Of a stretch of 64,000 nt of DNA, positions 44,592 through 58,500 are shown piece after piece. How positions within the stretch are numbered: position 1 is the first letter of the stretch; every line of letters begins with the position of its first letter. Both the position numbers and the translations under genes were made by a program. The DNA is taken from NCBI GenBank assembly GCA_006535965.1, contig QEAR01000088.1:25065-89064 (forward strand). Reading direction: 5' to 3'. The DNA is from Spizellomyces sp. 'palustris' (lineage: Eukaryota > Chytridiomycota > Chytridiomycetes > Spizellomycetales > Spizellomycetaceae). Below the pieces are notes generated by a model. That model made no database searches. It was given only the letters and a program-made list of their open reading frames with translations, and was not told the DNA's origin.

Positions 44592-46792
44592 GAAGAGTTT
44601 TAGATTATGTACCGACCAGCAATGCTATATAGTTTCGCCTACCCGTTAGACGCATGCCATTTACCCTAATCTGTGGAATAAACACTTGCTTGCTCGCAGC
44701 AGGCACAATACTTGTAAACAAATATGCCCAGTTCGGAGACACCTGTCGGGTTGAATGGTGTACACAATCCGAATCAGGAGGAACAATGATCTACTTCGGG
44801 TGCATTAGTCCTATAAAACGGGTTGGATATTGAAGTCCAGTTTCCCCACGTAGGACCCTGCCATATTTTTCTGTTGGCGTCCGCAGATTGTCGCCGGCCC
44901 GAAAAGGCGGCCATGCCAGCCTCAAAGTGGTGAGCGGCTCGCCTTTCATCTTTTCTCAGCCGTTGTGGTCATTGGACTGAAAATTAACAGATGGACAGGG
45001 TCCCCAAACTTAAATACGCAACACGGCTGGTAGCGCATGGCGTTCGTGGAATAGTTTGCTAATGCTCTACAGTGTATCGTTGAACCTAACCTTGAAAGAT
45101 AAGCACCGAATACATTTCGTCTATTGTCGCAAAGTAATCGGAAGAAGTAGTAATTGATAGGCGGAAGAGGCAACATGAGAATGACGATCTGGCAACATTT
45201 TAATAGAAACTGCTTTCTACCTATCTTGTTGTGTTGACAAGTATTTCATTTTCCGGACCCAACCGTCCCTAATAACCTTGCAGCAATGTCATGAAAGGAG
45301 CTTAGTAGTAGTCCTAATGGCGCTCAAGAATGGTAGATGCCTATGCGCCAATGCTTCGAATCAGTAAGGCAAGAACATTCCGATCCTCAATTCAAGCGAA
45401 ATGACTCCGTTGAACATTAAGCATAAGGCTAAAGATACGGGTGGATACAAATCGTTGATTGACGGTGGGTGTGTAGCTAATCAGCAACGTTATAAAGTGC
45501 TCATATGCTGCCGGCACCACCTGCGAAGCGATCAGTCGTGCTGCAATGGGTTGAAGTTGATGAAGTGGGCACTGCGCACAGGTGCATTGCCTCAAAATAG
45601 CTGGTTGCGATCATTGCCAAACATCCTACAGCGATAGGCACAGAACTGTGACGGTGGACGTCCATAGATGTTGAATATAGGTGGTGGCATAACATACTCT
45701 CATCGAAAAAAAAGTGGATGTATATTTATGCGATATATGCGTACGGTCAACATGTAAATAGCCACATGATCCTGGAAGAACCCAAAATTGAGTGACGTTT
45801 AAGGAATCGGGTGTGATTAGACTCTTAGTCTTAAAACGATGAAACAGAATGCTTGTTCTCTAGAATCGTCATAAGGAGTTGTTTGCAGATATTCCAGCTT
45901 TAGCAGACACAGTAGTCAAGCAACTTTAGACCGAGGGGTTTACATTCGGCTTCAGTCGAAGATAAAACTGTAGTATGTAGTCGGTCCGACATCCACATTT
46001 CTAGTTTAGGATCAATACCGCAACTCTCAAAGTCTAGTATAAGCCTAGTTCTTCTATTCAGCGTAACCACTATTAAACCTAGATTAGACTTGGTTAGTAA
46101 TTAATCCAGTTTATAGCTTGTTGGCCATGATTGGTTGTAAAATATTAGCGACACCACAGGATTGGAAAGGATTTTGGTCTTGATCTTGAATCTGGGAACT
46201 ATTATTGGCGTTTTCCAATAGTTTTATCACCGCTTTTTCAATCCCTCTCCATTGCACCTTGTCATATCCATTTGACATGGCGGACAACGTTCTCACGAAC
46301 GCACATTTCACTGGTCCGGCTACGCCTGCTATCAGGCAATTGTTTAAAGAATAGGCGAGTCCCCCCAAACAGTTCCTTTCTGCAGGTGATTCTCTGTTAG
46401 GTCCAGAACACTCGTTGCTTTCTGACCCTAGCGCAACTGTGCTTTGTTGCTCGCACCGTAGGTCCATGTCAGGCATCATGAATTATATATGTTGGCGAAG
46501 ATATATTTGTTATCTAAAGAGATTCATAAAAGATTTGCTGGTACATACACTTGAGACAGTCACTGCCTGTGTCTGAGCAAATGCTACTGAGAACTAATAA
46601 TGGATGGCGATAATATAAGCAGATGCGCTATATGCTTTTCTACTTCTAAATCTATGGTTATACTCTACGGGCACTATCTAATATAAGGTACTAGCGTTCT
46701 CTCATAATTCATGAGATTCTGCGTGTCAGGCGCAATCCTCTACAGGCCAAAGCACACCCGTTCAATATCAATTATAAAGACCCGTTCTATCA
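44592..46792. other. 2.2-kb gene-poor region
   Basis: No convincing gene. A 122-codon frame on the minus strand (46479-46111; it starts MMPDMDLRCEQQSTV) and shorter frames near 45.4-45.6 kb have no family signal. AT content rises towards 46.5 kb. I saw no terminal repeats or transposase remnants. Confidence 0.45.
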
Positions 46793-49700
46793 CTAGAAAT
46801 TATCGGTACTATCCCATGACAGATTGCAATTGCCTCTGGCAGGTTTTGAGCCAAAATCCAGGAGCACGGCTCCATCGACGGTTTTGTCGATGGGAGAACC
46901 AGAGCTATCAGCGGTGCTCTTGGTGGAGAACTTGAAAAAGCCCATTTTTTTGGAATTCGTCCGCCAGATCTCAAAGTTGCAGTCTGCCGGGCGAAATGTT
47001 GGATCTCTGAATCTTCTGAAAGCCGTGTTGGGGATGTGGGAATCCGAAGGAGCGTCTTCGAATGCCGGAGATTGTATGTAAGCTCCGTTGTGAAGGCGCA
47101 ACCAAGATAACTAATATTCACGGTATCTTACCGAGGACGTATATACGTAGAGTATTGTCGGGTCTCACTTTGAAATGCTCCTGGATAATCCAGAGAATGA
47201 ATTTGACCGCGTAGGGATGGTCCCCATCAACCCTACCGCCTCTCCATTTGCCAGTGATTACAAAAACATCGGCTACACATGCGCATTAGTATTGCATCAC
47301 GCGCTAGTAGTCAGGGCGTCCGTCCGACAATGTTCAACCTACCGTTTGCAAAACCAGAAACATCAGCTCTACTGCCGGTGTTTTTACTGCCGTGGTGAGC
47401 AACCTTCACCAAGTGCGAATCTCTCCCGGTGGTGAACCTTGCGAAACTTTGGGCAATCGCGTCACCTGTCAGAAGCAGCTTCACATCCCCAAGATGAGGT
47501 TGGGTGACAATGCTGATGTCTGAACGTCAAAAACAAAGTGCAAATCGTAAGAATAGCTCCAATGACACCGAGGCACAAACTTCAGTCATCCTCTCACAAT
47601 TTTTTAACGGTGCTACGTCGAGTCTGCTATCCGAGAGCTCTCTCTCATCAAGAGCGACAAACGGGCTGCTTGCACATACGGGTGCCATTCCTAGGGAGCC
47701 GTTTTCTGTCGGCATGCACTGTTCATCTGCAACATAACTTGACAAAGATCTTGTCACAAGGGGCTCTTGCGTGGTGACCCTATCAGGTCTAGTGCCTCCG
47801 AAGGACCGCCTCCCGTATATGTCCTTAAGCTGACGGGTCGGCGGCCATAAAACATCGGTACTTCCGGAAACTGCAAATCTAAAACTTTGACCAGGAGGTC
47901 GACCGCCGACATAACCAAGTGAAACTTGTAAAGCATTGTCGCTGGAGCGTTGCCACAGCTCGAACAAAATGGAAGTAAAGGCATGGCCTTGCTTTCCTGT
48001 AGAGTCAGGATTGACCAACGCCATGCCGTCCACCCACGGCTCATTGGGAGGCGTGAGACCCGCAGCAGTAATGAGATCCCTCCATGTTTTCTTCGTGTCA
48101 GGTAGTCGGAAAGTTTTTGCTTTGGGACCAATGAGCGGAACTACCGAGTGGGCAAGGAAATTTACAGCCTTTGTGTAATTGTTCTGCGGATGACGATGGT
48201 TTAGAGTTGGGAAGCGAGCCATTCGTGAATCAGCGGTCCGTCCCACTTACATGCTCGGTCGCACTGACGATGGTTCTCGTTGATATATCCATGGGGTTAT
48301 TCCAGGTCATTGGAGCTACAAGCCGAACAATAAGGTACGCAATAAGCAGAGTGCCGCGGTCGCTGTCTTATTCAGGCCCATACCTTGAAGAGGGACCCAA
48401 CGTCCCCTAGGCCCGAGGCTGTCCCCTCCAGGTCTCAGTACTTTCAAAAACGACGCAAAGTGATCTGAGACATATCATGAGCAATTTCCGAGATTGCTCC
48501 CAAACTCAGAGGAGCACATTACCTTCGTCATTGTGCGTTACCATAATCTGCAAAGTACGGGATAAATTCGTACGTAAAATTGAGAGAATTCAAGACAAGC
48601 CGCAAATGGAACCATCTCCACCGTACCTCATCGAAATAATAGTCCTTCTCGGTGCCATCGATAACGATAGGTCCAAGCTGTTGTTTGAAGACCTCAGTTG
48701 ATCTCGTGTGTGTTTTACCTCCGTCTACCCAAATGCGACGCCTAAAGCAGAGCAAAAAGCAATGACAATGCTTTCTATGAGACGGAGAAATCCACGCCTG
48801 TTCAAAAAAGGTTGTAGTAACTGACCTTTCCTTGAGCGTGCACGCGTTGGGATAGGCCTTGACATTAGTACTGGTCCATTCGACAGGCTTCCCATCTTCC
48901 ATCAGGTTCTGACATTCATATCGGACATGTTCTTGAGCCATGGAGTCAGCTTGCCCGTCATTGACGACATACAGGTTGATCCACTCAACCTCTTGAGGCG
49001 CTGGTCTTTTAGTGATAGTGATTTTCACTCTAATGCACAACTTGGCAATCCTCTTCAAAAACGGTTCTCCGTTCGGATCCCGGTCAGGGTCCTCATATTC
49101 GTCGTCGGGATCATCTTCACCTGGGTCCTCTGGCGGATCGGGACCATCTTCTGGTGGGTCATCCGGATCGTCGGGGTCCACCGGGTCGTCATCTTCAAAG
49201 TCCGAGCGAGATCGTCTGCCTCTGGTGGTGACTGGGTGTTTGAAGTATCAGGACCCCAAAGAAGAAAGTTTTGGAAAGTAGGGGCTACCATCGGCTCTGA
49301 TAACTTACGGATTTGATTCTGCGCATTGACTCCTGTTGTAGGATTACCGTTCCAATAGCCATTGCTAGGATTAAGGCCTGTCGCAGTCGCCCGACCCAAA
49401 AGATCTTCCGCCACCGGGACCATATTGATCCCCCGAGAAGCGGTGTATATGTTCATAGCAGCAAAGGCTGCAAGACCTTCAGGATTGTCCAGATATGCGC
49501 AACCACGCACAACCTCGCGCTGGGCTGGTTTTGATTGCATGCGTGAGCCCATCATCACATTGTCAAAATAATCACCAAGCAAAAAAGTCTTGTACCTGTT
49601 AAGCCTGCTGCCAGGTACTTTGTCAATTTGGCAACGGCAGTATCAAAGTCTCCGACGTTGGTGTAATCGGATATCATGCTGTTAATAAGCTGAGGGAATA

Positions 49701-51900
49701 CATCCACCACGCGCCGCAAACAGTTCCCCATAACCATCAGCGCCAGGCCAACTTGTTTGATTGCACCTTCCCAGCGGCCGCCTGTACCGCACTTATCCGA
49801 ATTATACATTACTTTCAAATTTTGAACAATGTCACGGAATGTAACACCTGTATAGCGTAAGGATCAGTTTCGACAAAGGTTTCGATAATGTCCTTGATCG
49901 GACACATACCGCCAGCAAACTCATCCGAAGCACCTGTGGAAAAAGACGGTATGAGCTCGGAAGAGGTGGGCCAGGTGGGAAGGGTGGAAACAATATCTTT
50001 ACCCTTGCTATAAAATGTCGTTGCAGCGTCATTTTGCTCGATGGATACCGAGTCTGTAGTAGCAATGCGGCAGACGGTCGTCTTGGCATCGTCCTCGTTG
50101 GGCATGACCGAAAATGCCGAGCAACCCGGTGAGTGGACGCAAAGTTTGGCGCAATCCGACACGGACCCGAGAGGTTCCTCAAGGGAAGAAGCTGCTGCTA
50201 AACTTCCGGGAACCGGGTCCCGGAATTTTAAGGCCTCACAACAGCATCCTTGAGTAACTTTCCAGCACAGCGATGAACACCAAAGTAGTGGAAATGCCCC
50301 ACAACCGCAACTCCCATCACGACCAACGTCGACGCAAGAATTGCCGTCTAAAAAAACTGGATGAACAAAACTGTGTGCGTACGCAGAAAGCGGAGCATGG
50401 ATACTCACGAACTCGGCTACCGTCGTGTGAGCAGGTATGGCTAGCCCCAGTCGATTGAAATCCGCACGAATCGGACCAGTACAATAATAAGGAGCATTTA
50501 GGAGGTGGTTGATCGGTGGACCAGACAACAAAATCCACGGGCAGCATATCCCCTAAACGACCAAGTTTTATGATAAGAAACGCAATCAGGCAAGGCGGCA
50601 TAAAATCGTTCTCTTCCTGTACCCGTTGATCGAAGTGCTTCGATTGGATGTTTGAAATCCTCTAGAAACCAAGTAACAGCACCCGCAAAGGTGAGAACAA
50701 AGCTAACCAAGTACACCAAGGAAGATGTGTAGAAGCAGAGATAATGCACCGACCTGCAGTGATATCGCACGAGAAATAGTTGATATGCAACGCCGTTAAA
50801 ATGATGCTAAGAAGAACGGTCAAAACCTGGACTATCAGGATGGTGGTGGACATAAAAATGGGCAGGAAAGGAGATATTGAGCAAAATTCTGTTCTACGCA
50901 AGAATAATATCAACAAGGGACAGCGAGACTTACCAAAGACCTCCAAAGCAGCAATTGAAATACCAACGGTACCAAGAAGGACACCACCGAGCTTCAACGC
51001 ATTGAAGACAACGCTGGCGCCGCCTCTGATCACCGCTCTCAGGACGGCAACGCCGATTCTCTGAATTTTAGGCAATCTTGCCGGCCTCAAATTGCTCCGA
51101 GAGGGCCCTGAGGGGCCGTCGAGGAGTTCATAGGGCCAGTTTATCATTTCAAATGTCTCGGCACGCACAATTAGCTCGTGCGTAGGGGCGGCGATGATCG
51201 GCGTCATCTCGATGGGTATGATTTCGCGCTTGGTGAATTGGTTGGTATCGAAACAACTGCAAAGATCTTGGGCCTTTGATGTGGAAAGACACTCCAGGGA
51301 ACTCAAGATGCTGGCGTGTTTCATGCAAATGCTCAAAGCGGCTCGCAGCTCCAAATCACAGCTGGAAGGTCCCAGTTCTTGAACCTTTCGGTCGATCAGA
51401 TCGCAAGTGGGGCCGTACATGTCGTTGTTCTCTTCTCGCAGCTTGGCGTCTGCGGCCAGATTACTCAGAGTTTCGTGTCGCAGGGTCCCAGTGTTCCCAA
51501 CTTGGACCATGATTTGCTCCACCAAGTCTTCGTCAGCAAAGTCGTGGAGGCCCACCGCACGCTTGACATGCACAAACTTGGGCACATCTTCATTGTCGGA
51601 TTTCTTGCCGACACCGTTGTCGATGGCATTTATCATAGCCAAAATCTCCTCCCTATCCAATGAGCCATCGCCGTTGCCATCGTAAGCTTGCAAAACCCTC
51701 AGGTAATTGTCTCTTCCGGATTTATGCTTGTGACGTGTGATGGCACGATTGGCCAAGTGGTTGACGAGATGGTCCGAAAGATCATAGACGGGCTGCTGGG
51801 CTGCTGATTGCAGAATAGCGCTGCTGCTCAAAATGCCCAGTAGCAGCAGAAGCACTAGTCGCGGTGTCGAGCGCATTGCCCTCATCCGAACGTGGTCCAT
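46793..51900 (-). CDS. large membrane/exported protein: EF-hand, PAN-like region and ComEC/Rec2-like metallo-beta-lactamase domain
   Basis: Sixteen exons give 1,380 aa, every junction in phase: 51900-50934, 50888-50750, 50702-50623, 50552-50409, 50347-49910, 49847-49596, 49524-49309, 49231-48826, 48741-48627, 48547-48523, 48464-48384, 48315-48251, 48183-47577, 47519-47343, 47272-47132, 47082-46793. Order: signal peptide (LVLLLLLGILSSSAIL); EF-hand loop DGNGDGSLDREE (74-85); Cys-rich part; two or three hydrophobic segments (about 295-380, for example ILIVQVLTVLLSIILTAL); Cys-rich PAN-like region (VSDCAKLCVHSPGCSAFSV); Asp/Pro/Glu linker (near 49180); then an MBL fold with INLYVVNDGQADSM, WVDGGK, THNDEDH (923-929), LLTGDA (1195-1199) and KVAHHGSKNTGS (from 1217). 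The last three are hallmarks of the MBL domain of ComEC/Rec2-type proteins. A hydrolase outside the plasma membrane is inferred. Confidence 0.72.
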
Positions 51901-52644
51901 CCTTTGTCGCTGTCGCAGAGACTATGAGGGCGTGACGGTGTCAATGAATGAGCAGCCCCTTTGTTACTCCTTGTTCGCATCGGCATTCCCCCTCCATGGA
52001 GGCCATCGTAAAATCCCGGCAAAATGGGCCGTCCAGCGCAGCGTCCTTTTTCGTGGGTCGCCCATGCAGTGCAAAAAAGGCTTGTTGTACAAGTGAGATC
52101 CTTCCTTGCAAACTTTGGAAGGATTTGAAATGTTCGCGCAGGTAAAAAAAAGAAGGCAAGCACAAGGCCAAGATAAACAAAAACAACCCATGCGGCTTTT
52201 TCATCCTTTGGTGGATTTGTACGCAAGAACAAAACTTTACACGTTGTTGCGTTCCATTTCCCTGAATTCTGGTTCCCCATCTCCCTGAATTATGGAATCT
52301 CTCCATTCTTGCGTGGCTCAAATTCTCAGGTAATTTTCCACACACGTGGGTCAGTGGAGGGAACCGTGGCTTGCCTGTTGGCTTGCTAATCTCAGATTTC
52401 CCCAGGGATACTTCCACGTGATCTTCAAAGCCGCATTACTTTCAACAGCTACTTTGTATATTTCTACGCGTTCTGGTTCTATAGGAACGTCTATCTAGTC
52501 ATATAAAGTCTACAGATTATTATTCCGGCCATTTGCAAACTCTGAGATCCGTCTGCGAATTAAACGAATTTCGCAGTCATGGAATTCGTCATAAAAGAAG
52601 AGGGTACATTTGATTAGTTACATAAACAGGCGCGCACTTTGCAA
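51901..52644. other. intergenic region
   Basis: 744 bp with the promoter of the MBL gene. CACGTG occurs at 52344-52349 and 52415-52420. No gene seen. Confidence 0.45.
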
Positions 52645-55263
52645 TCAAGTGGGGCGGGGAGAAGGAACAGGTGGCACCGTAACCTGAGGGGGGACGGTGG
52701 TCAAGTGTATAGCGGTTCTGGTAGTCGACAGAGTATTCGTCGGGGTGACGCATTTTTGGGTATCCGCAGGAGCCCAGATACCTGCAGGCCCACAAAGAGC
52801 TGTTTGATTTCCTACCAAAGGCGAGGGACAGGGGCCCGTGGCGTTCTGTCCCAGTGGCGTGCGCGGGAACACATCCGAAACGCAAGACGCGTCCTTGCTC
52901 CAAACACACCGCGACGTATCAACAGTAGTCCATTTGCCACTTGGAAGGCAGCGTGCCGTTTGGTTGCCGCTCAAGAGAACGGGACATGGAGCACTTGCGA
53001 TTCCATTGAAAGGCGTTGCGGGAAACACGTCAAATGCCGGGCATCCTATGCGATAGCACTGGGACGTGTCTGGCGGAGCCCACATACCATCTGGATTACA
53101 CCGAGCCGTCATGTTTCCGGCAAAACCGTTTGAGCAGGATTGAGTTGCGTTCTGGGACAAATCAGATGAGGAATAGCCATAATTAGCGCCTTCGTACAAT
53201 GGATCTGATAAATAGTATCATGAGGAGTTTAGACACTTTACCTGTCCGACCAGTTTACTCGTCCATCCTGCCGCTGTCGGGCAGACAACGATCGGAGGGT
53301 TGCATGTGGACACCACTTTTCCCCACAAACCGTTTGACAGACACTCAGCGGTAACCTTCCCGTTCGCATTGCCATTTGCACAGGGTATCGTAGCACTTGC
53401 GTTCGCTGGGGTTGCCGTCCAGTTTCCAATATAATTGACCCCGTCTCGCGACATCATAGTGGCTGCGGAACACTTGACTACCAACGGCCACCCGCAGGCG
53501 CCGAAACCCTCCTGACATTGGGAAGGACCACAGTATTCGGCGGACGCGGCGCACTGACCTGCCTTACCACAGCAGGCGGTTGGCCCACAGGAAGTCTGAT
53601 TTACACTTGTGAAACCGCAGACTGGAATGGTACCGGGTTCAGTACAAAATAATGCGCGATGAGCAATCGGATCTTCTGAGAAGATACCTGCGGTCTTATC
53701 AAATGTCTGGGGGCCACAATCGCCGTAGATTGGATTACATGTGGTGCGATCACAAAAACTGCGGAAAGTTCCGCATTGGCCAATAGATGTATCGCAGCAC
53801 GTTCCTTTAGGACATCTCCTATTTTCCGCAGTCGCATAAGGACCACATTCTAAAACGGAAGTAATTAGGAACATGATGCTATCGTGTTTTTAAAGCCTAA
53901 CGGACAGATTGGCCAGTCAATGCTTACGATGGTTCTGGTTGAAAAATTGCGTACACTGGCCTGGTCCAAAACCTATCTGGCATCCCGTGGGTGCGCCATT
54001 TTGGGAAGGCTTTTGTGGATCCGCGAACATGCAATCAGCAAACCCTAATCCGCAAAGGCCTTGTCCATTGCAGCAGCCGGTTGGACAAACAGCAAAGTTG
54101 GCGGAAGTAGCGCCACAAACTAAGATGGGCGCAATTGTGTAAGATTTACGTTCATCAAAGTCGAGAAAAAAGAAAACAGCTATATTGAGTGATAACACAT
54201 AAAAGTTACTTACTAGCTTTCGGGTCGACAGTCCTGTGTGTACAAGGTCCGTATCCGTAGCGGCAGTTGTCAGGGCCGCAAAAGTCCGGACCTGAGCCGC
54301 AAAGTCCTTTCAAGTTACAACATTGACCGTTCGGACATAACGGAGTGGCCGCCGCAGGCCCGCATTGTTCGGCTTGAGGCGATGCAGCGTAAGCATCAAA
54401 GGTCATCGAGGAGTTTGCCGGTTGCAGAGGAGGAACGTAGGGCAGGTTGGGGATTGTGGGCAGGAGAATGGTTTCAACTGCATCTTGAACGGAATTTTCG
54501 CCACAAATCCGAGTTCTGTAATACATAAAGTGGGTAGTTAGAAAGTTGTAAGCCATGAAAAACAGCAGACCACAGGTAAGAGGATGCCATACCTCAAAGT
54601 ATACAGCATCTGCTGCGCATTGGCATCGACCGGTTTCCTCAACAGGGTTGCAGCGAGGAAACAACCACAAGCAAGGTTTTTGTCCAGTGCATCGAAAATG
54701 TTGGCCTTTGCATCGATTTTCGACAGGGCATCTTTGACCTGCTTGACACAATTTGCACCCGAGGCGGCGTCATGTGCACAGGGGAGTGCAGAAGAAAGAA
54801 CTAGGTGGCGGAGGATATAAGCAATGTTGGCGGTAGGACCCAGCATAAAATCCAAGGGACAGTCCTTCTGGACCTGAAGGTTAAGGGCCTGTATGGATTG
54901 CTGACAAGCGCCCTTGGGATTGCAGAAAGCGGCGCGTTCTGCGTCTTGATTCAATGAGGAGAGGTTCCCAAAAACGGCCGCGCGATCGCACTGGAGCTGC
55001 ATTCCCAAGGCGGCAGCGCAAGCAGGCGTGGGAATCTTGAACGCGGCGAGGTCATTCTGAGTAAAGAGGACAAAGGAAGAGGGGATAGCAGCGACGGAGA
55101 CATTTGCTGCCATCAAGACGACAGCTCCGAGGAAGACGGCGGTGGCCCGCCGTGCTGCGAAAGACAACATGGAGCGGCTACAGAAAGATGGGCAGCTGTT
55201 GCTCATGGCATTGAGAGCGGAAAAGCTCCTGGCGAAAACGGGAGGGAATATCCCAAAAGACAA
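52645..55263 (-). CDS. secreted multi-CBM18 chitin-binding protein with CCP/HRM-like modules
   Basis: Five exons (55263-54593, 54515-54214, 54119-53928, 53849-53259, 53204-52645) give 771 aa in phase. A signal-type helix (AVFLGAVVLMAANVSVAA) lies near residues 40-58; ATG 55170 would put it at the very N-terminus and may be the true start. A Cys-containing helical domain follows. Then come four hevein-like (CBM18) modules with the CPNGQCCNLKGLCG pattern (also CPTGCCNGQGLCG, CPKGTCCDTSIGQCG, CGPTACCGKAGQCA). The C-terminal third has four modules ending in a C..G.W......C pattern (TAECLSNGLWG, TARCNPDGMWAPPDTSQC, TARCLPSGKWTTVDTSRC, TALCGPAGIWAPADTQKC), like hormone-receptor/CCP modules. It has no catalytic domain and probably coats or binds chitin. 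Confidence 0.82.
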
Positions 55264-55554
55264 ACACGACGGGGAGGCATTTCACATGACTGGATGCTGA
55301 ATCTGCGCGTACAACAAAAAGTCAAAATCGTGGGAGAAAACTTTGAATTTCACTTTTGTTGATCGGGGAGATTTGTCCCACGGACTCGGGCGGGAATGGA
55401 ATTCATCCATAAAAAAGTTTTTTGGGATCATGGCTTGGCGACCCATGGCTTTTGCTGTCGTCCTGCATTCACGTGATTACAGGCAGTGACCCAGAACGCG
55501 CTTTTCCACATTCCCTACCCGACACCTGCTTGGCCATTCAGCTTACTGCCTACG
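55264..55554. promoter_or_regulatory. bidirectional promoter of the chitin-binding and chitinase genes
   Basis: A 291-bp gap between the divergent start codons (longest model of the minus gene). One CACGTG at 55470-55475. The arrangement suggests shared control of two proteins with related modules. Confidence 0.55.
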
Positions 55555-58500
55555 ATGCGCATACTGGCAGTATCCCTGGTTCTGTTGCTGGTGGTGGGCG
55601 GGACCACTGGGTCACCGTCCAGCACGAGCTACAACAAAACAAAGAGCACAGTGCACTTGTCAAAGAGATGCGCGGGCGGTTTCGTCACTTGCGGAGAAGA
55701 CTGTTTCGACCCGGCTTTGGGCGAGTATCACTGTGTAAATGCTCCAGATGGAACACCTTTGTTGGTTCAAGGCCCCGGGTATAACCCCAACGATCGTAAG
55801 TGTTTAATAGGAGGGAGCTGGTTTGGTCTTTGCCTTACATGCCGTCCTCCCTCTCCGCCTTCCGAATGTTCTCCCCTCAAAGTCACTAACCTATCCACAT
55901 CTCCCTACGCACAAAAGCCGATGCTGAGATACTGCCCGCGGATATCACGGACATTGGAACGCCTACTGGCCAAACGAAAAAAATCACAATGACCAATAGA
56001 TGTACGCACAAAGTGTGGCCGGCTCTTCAAGGTAAATTCGGCGATCCTGTCCCTGCCGACGGGGGGTTCGGAATGGCACCGGGTACGACTGTAAGCGTTC
56101 ACGTTCCATATAATTGGGAATCCGGACGGATCTGGCCGCGGACGGGCTGCAAGATCAACAATGGAAAAGTCTTTTGTGAAACAGGCACGTGCGGTATCAA
56201 AGAAAACGGCTACGGCGTGCAATGCAAGGGTAATGGAGGAGTGCCGCCATACACCATCGTCGAATTTACTTTGCACGGATACAAAAACCTCGATTACTAC
56301 GACTTGTCTCAAGTAGATGGTCACAACATTGGAATCGCGGTCGCAGTTGTGGGAGGTGATAAAATCAACGATCCCGAGATGGTTGAGCCCAAATTTGACT
56401 GCGGAAACGCAGCGTGCAGGATGGACATTTCCAAATACTGTCCCCCCGAGTTGGCGTTTATGAGTAGTGACGGCAAAAGAATCGTGGCATGCGGGAGTAT
56501 CCATAACGCCGTAGAGGACCTCGTCCAGAGGACGTTGCATCCTGACCCTTTAAAGCCCCTCTATGACGATCAAGTCAAGAGGTCGCTTGTTGGATGCACT
56601 TGTGACCCAACCGGAACTTACAACCACTGCTATGCAAAGGTCGACAAGCGTCCCGAGGCCGAGGGTAAGCGATGCTATGTGGAGGATTGGCCTGCCGTCA
56701 AAGAGTCTGGCCCGTGGCCTTCTCGATACGATAAAGTCTTCAAAGATCGGTGCGCACGTGAGTTCCTCCTGCACTTTGAGTGGCCATTTTGGGTGTATTT
56801 GGGACATGGTTTGCCTTCCTCCACGTATATTCATTCTTTTTGACAATTCTTTGCCATTTTCAGTTGCTTATTCGTGGCAGTTTGACGACTTTTCATCGAC
56901 GTTCAATTGCAGAAACGCCGATTACCATATAACATTCTGTCCAGGTGCCGAGTGCGGGAAGGAAGCAAATGGAAAGGAATGTCCCAACAATGCATGCTGC
57001 TCCTCCTTCGGGACCTGCGGAGTCACGGAGGCCGAATGCGGTGACGGGTGTCAGTCCAACTGTAACAGCTTGGACGATTTCCCTGGCCCCGGAGCATGTG
57101 CGTCACCTCCTTTGACCATTGTTGTCGGGTACTATAGCAATACGGCGTACGGACGAGGGGAGAACCTGCCCAATTGCAAAGGGACGTTGAAAGCGATGGC
57201 CCCGGAAGACCTCCGACCGACCGGTTTTACTCATCTCAACTATGTAAAGTTTCAACTTGATGTGGATTATACAAAGAATAATCAGATATGTTGTGAGTCC
57301 CTCTCTGACAGACTCGTCTTCCACATTTAGGCATTCGGTGCGATATCAGCTAATTTTAAGCTTGCCACCACTCGGAACGAGGATGATGATCTCATCAAGC
57401 GGTTCAATGGACTCAAGGGTTCCAATGGGAACTTGAAGACCTTGTGGTCCATTGGTGGATGGGCCTTCAATAATCCAGGATCTGGGACAGAAACACGATT
57501 TTCAGACATGGTCTCGTCCCCTGCCAATCGAGCAGTGTTCATTGGCGACATCGTGAAGACAATCCCCGGACGTGGATTCGACGGAATTGACTTTGTGCGT
57601 TGATTCATTCTGTCATCAGTGCTCATCACCCCTTCTGTCTTAACCGTGCCCCCTTTTCTTTTGCATCTTGGAAATACTAGGACTGGGAGTATCCGGGTCC
57701 GGCGCGAGGTGGTAGGGATTCTGACCCAGCAAATTTTGTGCAATTCCTCAAGGAACTCCGTCAGGCTTTTGACCGCAGCAATCTCAAATTGATCATCACT
57801 GTCACGGCTCCCCCAACGCAATTGAACCTTGCTGATTATGATCTTAAGACGTTAAAAGAAAATGTTGACTGGATCAACTTGATGACCTACGACTTTCACG
57901 GAGCCTCTCCCGCCATTAACCAACCAGCAAATCCCGTCGACAATCGCCCACCACCCAACGCGTGGGGCAGCGAATCCTTAGGCGTTCAGCCTCATGCCAA
58001 CAAATTTGATATCGACAACGCTCTGCGAGCGTATCTCAAAGCCGGTGTTCCACGGGAAAAACTTGTCATGGGAATCGCGTTCTATGGTCGTTCGTACACC
58101 TTGATGCGTCCCGATTGCGTCAACCCGGGATGTCCGTATTCCAATGCCGGGAAACCGGGCGTGTGCACCAACGTCCCTGGGTTCCTCAGTTACTCCGAAG
58201 TGCAGGCTCTCGATCGGACGCAAACTACTGTAGACAAAACTAGCATGAGCGCCGTAGCAAGTTCTGGCGATCAATGGATCTCGTAAGAAGACGCTCTGAC
58301 CATTGTTCTTGATATGGATTTACTCAACCCACTCTCGCTAACTTACCATGGCGTCCTTTATATTACGTATCTCCCGACTATGACAGATATGAAAACCACG
58401 AAACGATTCAAGCAAAGATGGGCATCGCCGCCAAACAATGTCTGCCAGGTGTCGCCATTTGGTCTCTCGATCTCGATCCGGATGGTGTATTGCTTCTCTC

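Noticed and set aside
45392-46479. Several 60-120 codon frames in the gene-poor region
   Set aside because: No family resemblance, no splice-linked neighbours and compositions like noncoding DNA.
50347-50552. Alternative frame giving an extra membrane helix in the MBL protein
   Set aside because: It needs an additional 44-nt intron. The frame used keeps phase with the exons on both sides and runs directly into the PAN-like region.
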